A stretch of DNA of 27,067 bases from DASSUC01 sp035649895 (lineage in GTDB: Bacteria; Actinomycetota; Actinomycetes; Mycobacteriales; Micromonosporaceae), in assembly GCA_035649895.1 (NCBI GenBank), contig DASRIS010000017.1, forward strand, positions 1 through 27,067. Reading direction: 5' to 3'. The position numbers and the translations under genes were made by a program. The notes under the pieces are model-generated. The model was not told the origin of the DNA. It saw only the letters and a list, made by a program, of their open reading frames with translations, and made no database searches. Of this stretch, positions 20,972 to 27,067 are shown piece after piece. Each line of letters opens with the position of its first letter. Within the stretch, counting starts at the first letter, position 1.

Positions 20972-22295
20972 CTCGCAGCGCCGGGGGCGGCGTACCGCGT
21001 CCAAGGCCGGGCCGGTGAAGGGCTCCGGCGGCCAGCGCCGGGCCGGGCTGAAGGGCAAGGGCCGCACCTTACCCGCGGACGAGCGGCCCTGGCACAAGGG
21101 GTACTCCGGCGACGAGCCGCTGCCCGAGCGCACCGCCTGGAAGCAGGAGAAGGAGCGCCGGGCCGCAGCCGCCACGGGCCGGGCGCCCAAGATCGGCACG
21201 CCGGGGACCAAGCCGACCACCCGCAGCCAGGCTGGCACTCGCGGCCAGCCGGGGGCTCGTGGCCAGTCGGGCGGTCACAGCCAGCCGGGTGGACGGACCC
21301 AGTCTGGTGGACGGACGCAGTCTGGTGGACGGACGCAGCTGGGTGGGCGGGCCCAGCCGGGTGGGCGCGGCCAGCTGAGCGGGCGCGGCCAGCCAGGCGG
21401 GCGCGGTCCCCGGGTCGCACCGGGGCGCCGCGCTGCTCCCGCGAAGGAGGCCCCGGAGCTGCTCGTCGGGCGCAACCCGGTGGTCGAGGCGCTGCGCGCG
21501 CACGTTCCCGCGACCGCGCTCTACGTCGCGCAGGGCATCGAGGCCGACGACCGGGTCGCTGAGGCGGTCCGTACCGCTGGCGACCGCGGCATCGCGATCC
21601 TCGAGGTGTCCCGCGGCGAGCTGGACCGGATGACCGGTGGAGTGCTGCACCAGGGCATCGGCGTCCAGGTGCCACCATTCGGGTACGAGCCGTTCCCGGA
21701 CCTGCTCACCGCCGCGGCGGAGCATCCGGCACCGCTGCTGGTCGCCCTCGACGGCGTGACCGACCCGCGCAACCTCGGCGCGGTGGTCCGCTCCGCCGCC
21801 GCCTTCGGCGCGCAGGGCGTCTTCCTGCCCGAGCGCCGCTCCGCGGGGATGACCGCGACCGCGTGGCGCACCAGCGCAGGCGCTGCCGCACGGGTGCCGA
21901 TCGCCCGGGTCACCAACCTGACCAGGGCTATCAAGGCCTGCCAGGAGCAGGGCTTCATCGTGGTCGGCCTGGACGCCGACGGGGAGATGGCGCTCTATGA
22001 CCTGGAGGCCGCGGTAGGGCCGCTCGTGGTCGTCGTCGGCTCCGAGGGGCGGGGGCTGTCCCGGCTGGTCGGTGCCACCTGCGACCTGACCGTCAGCATC
22101 CCGATGGCGTCCGCGGTCTCCTCGCTCAACGCGAGCGTCGCCGCGGCTGTCACGCTCGCGGAGGTGGTACGGCGCCGGGCCGCCGAGGGCGCCGCAGCGC
22201 CGGGCCTGCTGAGCCGGGCGGGTGAGGGCATGGCCGTGCCGGAGCCCCGGCCGGGCACCCCGGCGCCAGGCCCGCGGCGCCCGGCCGCCACCTGA
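20961..22295 (+). CDS. rlmB: 23S rRNA (guanosine-2'-O)-methyltransferase RlmB
   Basis: This 444-residue SPOUT-class rRNA 2'-O-methyltransferase matches RlmB, which methylates G2251 of 23S rRNA. The three SPOUT motifs are present: GVTDPRNLGAVVRSA near residue 263, VVVGSEGRGLSRL near residue 357, and SIPMASAVSSLNASVAAAV near residue 379. The substrate-binding domain precedes them (LLVGRNPVVEALRAH). The first 155 residues are an actinobacterial-style basic extension, mostly low-complexity GGRTQS/GGRGQP repeats from 18-bp tandem DNA repeats. The ATG lies inside the end of cysS; overlap implies coupling. Confidence 0.95.
   Translation: MAGNSQRRGRRTASKAGPVKGSGGQRRAGLKGKGRTLPADERPWHKGYSGDEPLPERTAWKQEKERRAAAATGRAPKIGTPGTKPTTRSQAGTRGQPGARGQSGGHSQPGGRTQSGGRTQSGGRTQLGGRAQPGGRGQLSGRGQPGGRGPRVAPGRRAAPAKEAPELLVGRNPVVEALRAHVPATALYVAQGIEADDRVAEAVRTAGDRGIAILEVSRGELDRMTGGVLHQGIGVQVPPFGYEPFPDLLTAAAEHPAPLLVALDGVTDPRNLGAVVRSAAAFGAQGVFLPERRSAGMTATAWRTSAGAAARVPIARVTNLTRAIKACQEQGFIVVGLDADGEMALYDLEAAVGPLVVVVGSEGRGLSRLVGATCDLTVSIPMASAVSSLNASVAAAVTLAEVVRRRAAEGAAAPGLLSRAGEGMAVPEPRPGTPAPGPRRPAAT
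21216..21411 (+). repeat. 18-bp tandem repeats in rlmB
   Basis: Units of 18 bp centred on GGTGGACGGACGCAGTCT recur with drift from about 21270 to 21395, and looser copies lie to either side. They encode hexapeptides of the GGRTQS and GGRGQP type in the RlmB N-terminal tail. Two adjacent units are near identical, so recent slippage is likely, and copy number may vary between strains. Confidence 0.85.
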
Positions 22296-22348
22296 CACCA
22301 CGCCGTACCATCGCCCGGGGCACTTCCGCGCCCCGGAGGAGTGGCGGC

Positions 22349-25129
22349 ATGGCAGCACACGGCTTCGCCCTCGGCGTCGACCTGGGCACGTCCAACACGG
22401 TGGCGGTGGTCCGCTGGCCGGACGGGCGGACCCGGCCGCTGCTCTTCGACGGCCTGCCGATCATGCCGTCCGGCGGCTACCTGGACGAGACGGGCCGGCT
22501 GCACGTCGGCCGGGACGCGCAGCGGCTGGCTGAGGCCGAGCCGGCGCGCTACGAGCCGAACCCCAAGCGCCGTATCGACGAGCAGGCCGTGCTGCTCGGT
22601 GGCCGCGAGGTGCCGACGGTGGAGCTGCTGGCCGCCGTGCTGCGCGCGGTGGCCCAGGCCGCGGTCGAGGCGGTCGGCTTCCTGCCCCCGGCCGTGCTCA
22701 CCCACCCGGCCGGGTGGGGCGCCCGGCGGCGGGCGGTGCTGGCCGCGGCGGCCAGCCAGGCCGGCTGGCCCCCGCCGCACCTGGTGGCCGAACCGGTGGC
22801 CGCGGCCCGGTACTTCGCCGACGTGCTGCGCCGGCCGGTGCCGGTGGGTGCGGCGCTGGCGGTCTTCGACTTCGGCGGCGGCACGCTCGACATCGCGGTG
22901 GTACGCAACGAGGGCCCCGGCCCGGACGGCCACTCGCGGTTCGCCGTGCTCGGCTCGGGTGGCCTCACCGAGCTGGGCGGGCTGGACCTGGACGCGGTCA
23001 TCGTCGACCATCTCGGCCGGCTGCTGGAGCGCTCGGTTCCGCACGCCTGGCACAGGATCGCCCACCCGCAGACACCGACGGACCGGCGGGGGCGGCGCCG
23101 CTTCTGGGACGACGTGCGCGCGGCAAAGGAGATGCTCTCCCGTACGGCGCGGGCGCCGGTCGCCGTGCCAGGTGTGGACCAGGCCGTCCACCTGACCCGG
23201 GAGGAGCTGGAGCAGCTCGTGGCGCCGCTGGTGCGGCGGGGAGTCCGCGAGACCGCCGCGGTCGTGGCGGCGTGCCGCCTGGCGCCGGAGCAGCTCGCCG
23301 GCCTCTTCCTGGTCGGTGGCTCGTCCCGGGTGCCGCTGGTGGCCCGGCTGCTCCACGCCGAGCTGGGTGTGGCACCGACCGTGCTGGAGCAGCCCGAGCT
23401 GCCAGTGGCCGAGGGAGCGGTGGCCGAGCTGGGCCGGCCGCCTGGCCCGTCCGCCGTACCGTCTACCGCCGCGGCTGCGGTGGCTGCCGCAGCAGCGGCG
23501 CCGATGTCGCTGGCGCCGGCGTCGCTCGCGTCGCCGATGCCGCCGGGGCCGCTCATGCCGGGGCCGCTGGCGCCGACATCGCCGGCCCCGCCCGCGTTCG
23601 GTGCCCCGAACGCCGCGGCCTCAGCCCGGGTCCCTGCGCCTCCGGCGGCACCCGTATCCCCGCCGGGAACGCTTGATCCCGCACCGACCAGCCCGGCACC
23701 GACCAGCCCGGCGGCAGCCCCTCCGGCCTGGCCCGGCGGCGCGCCCCGGCCCGGTGCCGCGTCCGTGCCGTGGTACCGGCGGACCGTCGCCTGGGTGGCC
23801 GCGGCCACGGCGCTCGTGGTGCTCGCCGCAGCCGGGACGGCGTGGTTCCTGCTGCGCGACCGCTATCCGGAGGTGAAGTTCCAGTCGGTCGAGGAGTACG
23901 TGACCGTGCCGATGGGCGAGGGCGCCTCGACCAGCTCGGGCGCGTTCACCGCGCTGCTCGGCGACCGGGCCTACCTCGCCTGGCAGCGGGACGACACGCT
24001 CCAGGTGGTCGCCGTCGACCTGGCCAACGGCACCGAGCTGTGGCGCAAGGACGTACCGGGCGCATCCGAGCGGTGGGCCGGGATCACCGCGCTGCCCAGT
24101 GGCGTGGTGGTGCGAGCCGACCACTACTCCAGCGACGAGCCGCGCACCATGTACGTGCTCCACCCGGACAGCGGAGACCTGCGCTGGAAGCGGGACTTTC
24201 ACGGCGGCGACAGCCGGTTCTATCTCCGCGACGCGGTGGTGCTGGCCGAGGAGCACAGCTCCCGGCTCGTCGGCCTGGACCCGGCCAGCGGCGACCAGCG
24301 GTGGGACCGTCCGTACCCGAAGGACGAGTACGGCAACGATGACGTCGCGGTGGTGCCGGTCATCTCGCCGGAGGCGCTGGCCGCACCGGCCTGGCCCACC
24401 GGAGAGACGCTCGGCGCCGATCCGCAGGAGCGCCGGATCGTCCTGGTCGGCCACGACCGGACCGCCCGGGTGTACGACGCGCGCAGCGGCAGCCCGCTCG
24501 GCAACCGGGACAACGTAGGCGACCCGGACGACATCTACCTGGCTCACGGCGACCAGCTCTACGTGGCGACCAAGGACGCCGGCTACCGGATCGACGCGTA
24601 CGACCTGCGCAAGATGGGCGAGCCGCGGGCGGTCTACACCGTCGCGGACCCCCGCCGGCGCCTGCTCTCGCTGGCACCGTGCGGCACGGACCGTATCTGC
24701 GCGCTCGACCAGGCCGGCTCCGATGACAAGTCGGTCGAGCTGGTGACCATCAACACCGCCGACGGTGGCGAGGCCCCGCGACAGAAGGCGCCAGCCGGTG
24801 AGCGGGTGGTTGCGGTCGGCGACCGTGCGCTGGTCTCCAGCCAGGACTCCGCCGCGGTGGTGCGCATCTTCGACCCTGCCGGTAAGGAGCTGGTCAACCG
24901 CGAAGGATCCGGGGTACGGGTCAACGCCGGCAGCGTGCTCGTCTTCGCTGACCAGCCGGCCACCTACCCGCAGGACGTGAACCTGACCGGGCTCGGGGCA
25001 CAGACGGGCACCCGTACTGAGCTCGGTGTGCTCAAGGACGTGCGATCGGCCGCCTGCGCGTGGAACGAGAGCCTGATCGCATGCCCGCAGGAGACGACGT
25101 TCGTCATCTGGCGCTTCGCGCAGCCGTAG
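22349..25129 (+). CDS. Hsp70-type ATPase domain fused to a membrane helix and PQQ-type beta-propeller
   Basis: This is a 926-residue fusion. Residues 1-360 are an Hsp70/DnaK-type nucleotide-binding domain: phosphate 1 motif GVDLGTSNTVAVV near residue 9, phosphate 2 VFDFGGGTLDIAVV near residue 171, and the adenosine motif LFLVGGSSRVPLVARLL near residue 319. The Hsp70 substrate-binding domain is missing. A Pro/Ala/Ser linker (about 365-470) leads to one membrane helix (479-498, WVAAATALVVLAAAGTAWFL) and then about 425 residues of PQQ/WD40-like propeller: YLAWQRDDTLQVVAVDLANG, ELWRKDVPGASE, VLHPDSGDLRWKRDF, LDPASGDQRWDRPY. By topology the propeller lies outside the cell, the ATPase inside. A GGAGGAG precedes the ATG. 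Single gene, 53 bp after rlmB. The role is unknown. Confidence 0.9.
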   Translation: MAAHGFALGVDLGTSNTVAVVRWPDGRTRPLLFDGLPIMPSGGYLDETGRLHVGRDAQRLAEAEPARYEPNPKRRIDEQAVLLGGREVPTVELLAAVLRAVAQAAVEAVGFLPPAVLTHPAGWGARRRAVLAAAASQAGWPPPHLVAEPVAAARYFADVLRRPVPVGAALAVFDFGGGTLDIAVVRNEGPGPDGHSRFAVLGSGGLTELGGLDLDAVIVDHLGRLLERSVPHAWHRIAHPQTPTDRRGRRRFWDDVRAAKEMLSRTARAPVAVPGVDQAVHLTREELEQLVAPLVRRGVRETAAVVAACRLAPEQLAGLFLVGGSSRVPLVARLLHAELGVAPTVLEQPELPVAEGAVAELGRPPGPSAVPSTAAAAVAAAAAAPMSLAPASLASPMPPGPLMPGPLAPTSPAPPAFGAPNAAASARVPAPPAAPVSPPGTLDPAPTSPAPTSPAAAPPAWPGGAPRPGAASVPWYRRTVAWVAAATALVVLAAAGTAWFLLRDRYPEVKFQSVEEYVTVPMGEGASTSSGAFTALLGDRAYLAWQRDDTLQVVAVDLANGTELWRKDVPGASERWAGITALPSGVVVRADHYSSDEPRTMYVLHPDSGDLRWKRDFHGGDSRFYLRDAVVLAEEHSSRLVGLDPASGDQRWDRPYPKDEYGNDDVAVVPVISPEALAAPAWPTGETLGADPQERRIVLVGHDRTARVYDARSGSPLGNRDNVGDPDDIYLAHGDQLYVATKDAGYRIDAYDLRKMGEPRAVYTVADPRRRLLSLAPCGTDRICALDQAGSDDKSVELVTINTADGGEAPRQKAPAGERVVAVGDRALVSSQDSAAVVRIFDPAGKELVNREGSGVRVNAGSVLVFADQPATYPQDVNLTGLGAQTGTRTELGVLKDVRSAACAWNESLIACPQETTFVIWRFAQP

Positions 25130-25232
25130 CTCGCCGGGCGTAGCTCGCCGGGCGGGCGGAACCCGGCTGGTAGGCGTGACCCGACTGGCAGCCTGACCCC
25201 GGGTGGCGGCCTGATCCCCGAGTGGCAGGCGT
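25126..25232. repeat. Short tandem and diverged repeats after the Hsp70 fusion gene
   Basis: GTAGCTCGCCGGGC occurs twice in tandem (25127-25154), followed by diverged units of about 25-30 bp built on GTGGC(A/G)GCCTGA(C/T)CCCCG. Nothing is encoded here. It leads into the terminator stem. Confidence 0.6.
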
Positions 25233-25276
25233 GACCCTGCCTGGCCGAGAGCGGATGGCCTCAGCCAGGCAGGGTC
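25233..25276. terminator. Bidirectional terminator, 13-bp perfect stem
   Basis: GACCCTGCCTGGC (25233-25245) and GCCAGGCAGGGTC (25264-25276) form a perfect 13-bp stem with an 18-nt loop between the convergent ends of the Hsp70 fusion gene and the ugpC-type gene. It should stop transcription from both sides. Confidence 0.85.
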
Positions 25277-25284
25277 GTGGCGGG

Positions 25285-26385
<1,101 letters not shown>

Positions 26386-26518
26386 GGTTGAGCGCTTCCC
26401 TTCACCGGCAGGAACGTGCCGGACGATCCGAGTAAAGGTGCGGGTGGGGCCTCATCGCCCCGCAGGCGCGTACGAGCCCGGTGCCGTCACCGTAGTTCTC
26501 GGCGGACCGGCTTGCCAA

Positions 26519-26660
26519 GCGAGCCGGCCCGCCGCGCCGGCCGGACCTCCAGAGCGAGCCCGCCACGCCGGCGGTCCCCGGTGCGAGCCCGGCCTGCCGC
26601 GCCGGCGGGTCCCCGAGTGGGCGGCCTGCCGCGCCAGCGGTTCCCCTAGTGGGCGGCCGG
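26519..26660. repeat. Diverged tandem GC-rich repeats upstream of ugpC
   Basis: About four degenerate units of roughly 31-36 bp follow one another, each built on GCGAGCCCGxCxxGCCGCGCCGGCGG plus TCCCC. Similar pieces (GCCGGCGGGTCCCCG) occur at 15632-15648. The function is unknown. The rest of 26386-26729 contains no gene; a -10-like TACCAT (26693-26698) may serve the tRNA-Thr. Confidence 0.65.
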
Positions 26661-26706
26661 TGCGCTGGACCGGCTTCAGCGGGGGCGGGCGCGTACCATC
26701 GCTAGG

Positions 26707-26727
26707 GCGTACCCCGTAACGGGGTGC
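26707..26727 (+). other. Leader hairpin before tRNA-Thr
   Basis: GTACCCCGTAACGGGGTGC folds into a CCCCG/CGGGG stem immediately 5' of tRNA-Thr. It may guide 5' maturation or belong to the tRNA transcript leader. Confidence 0.4.
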
Positions 26728-26729
26728 CG

Positions 26730-26802
26730 GCCGACATGGCGCAACTGGCAGCGCACCCGACTTGTAATCGGGCGGTTCCGGGTTCGAGTCCCGGTGTCGG
26801 CT
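26730..26802 (+). tRNA. tRNA-Thr(UGU)
   Basis: A canonical tRNA. Acceptor GCCGACA/TGTCGGC, D-stem GCGC/GCGC, anticodon stem CCCGA/TCGGG with loop CTTGTAA giving UGU, T-stem CCGGG/CCCGG with TTCGAGT, and U73. CCA is not encoded. Unlike the array genes it has no structural flaws, so it is likely the host's core copy. Confidence 0.97.
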
Positions 26803-26971
26803 CAGGTTCTGACCAGCATCGACTGGATTATCGGAACAAGGGCTGGACGAGGTCGCCCTGAACAGAGTCGAGTCCGAAACTTCGAGCTCGGTAAGTTCTG
26901 CTGGCCGCAGCCGAGGCCCGGCCAGCCCCAATGGCGCTTCCTTAAGCATTTGATGGTGTATGATCTTCCGT

Positions 26972-27067
26972 GTGGCTGGTGTGACTCGTATCGTCAAGGC
27001 GGCGCGGGATCGGTTACCGGATCGGGTGGCGATCGGGGTGTTGACCAGGACGTTCCCGCCGGAGCTG
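26972..27067 (+). CDS. IS4-family transposase, 5' fragment (cut by window end)
   Basis: Thirty-two residues are visible (VAGVTRIVKAARDRLPDR, then VAIGVLTRTFPPEL). The GVLTRTFPPEL pattern is the N-terminal domain of actinobacterial IS4-type transposases. GTG at 26972 fits the usual N-terminus; an ATG at 26960 in the same frame (MIFR...) is an alternative. No Shine-Dalgarno is seen. The gene continues beyond the window, so completeness is unknown. It sits about 170 bp downstream of tRNA-Thr; the left terminal repeat of the element should lie in 26803-26971 but I could not define it. Confidence 0.75.
   Translation, partial: MAGVTRIVKAARDRLPDRVAIGVLTRTFPPEL

Noticed and set aside
21216..21411. 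CRISPR array
   Set aside because: The repeats are 18 bp, continuous, without spacers, and in frame within rlmB.

Overview
The window is high-GC DNA with strongly GC-biased third codon positions, frequent GTG starts, and actinobacterial gene types: a TopA with a lysine/alanine tail, a cysS-rlmB pair, an IclR regulator, a UgpC/MsiK-type sugar ATPase and an AAC(2')-type acetyltransferase. It looks like an actinomycete chromosome. A Micromonosporaceae host is my guess from gene content and style, not something I can prove here.

Layout. 1-1290: one winged-helix protein of the YcaQ/AlkZ fold family that lacks the usual glycosylase glutamines. 1339-3161: the most unusual part, a minus-strand array of 16 tRNA or tRNA-like genes in about 1.5 kb, many 1-6 nt apart. 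It includes rare isoacceptors (Ile-UAU, Val-UAC, Arg-UCU, Ser-UGA, Gly-UCC), several structurally aberrant members, a 16-bp inverted repeat bracketing 15 of the 16 genes, and a 43-codon open reading frame just upstream with its own promoter, Shine-Dalgarno sequence and hairpin. 3312-5869: a translationally coupled ABC exporter (ATPase plus large permease). 5870-6812: a remnant-like stretch, a small conserved-looking minus-strand gene, and an AT-rich promoter with a perfect inverted repeat. 6813-7924: a three-gene unit (DUF2089-like HTH protein, small membrane protein, SHOCT-like protein). 8146-10404: secreted BNR-repeat beta-propeller. 10574-11767: cytochrome P450. 11989-13019: a probably truncated unknown gene and an aminoglycoside 2'-N-acetyltransferase homologue.

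13063-15584: a membrane-anchored protein with a Pro-Gly-Tyr tail, a divergent lipoprotein, and a conserved-type hypothetical gene. 15826-22295: the housekeeping block, with topA, a convergent IclR-type regulator, then cysS and rlmB overlapping by 11 nt. 22349-25129: a striking single protein joining an Hsp70-type ATPase domain, a Pro/Ala linker, one membrane helix and a PQQ-type beta-propeller. A strong bidirectional terminator separates it from the convergent ugpC-type gene. The right end has degenerate GC-rich repeats, a normal tRNA-Thr(UGU), and the 5' end of an IS4-family transposase cut by the window edge.

The strongest candidate for an undescribed system is the divergent tRNA array with its flanking inverted repeat and upstream small gene. 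The Hsp70/beta-propeller fusion is the second. All family assignments come from reading the translated sequence; no database search was run.
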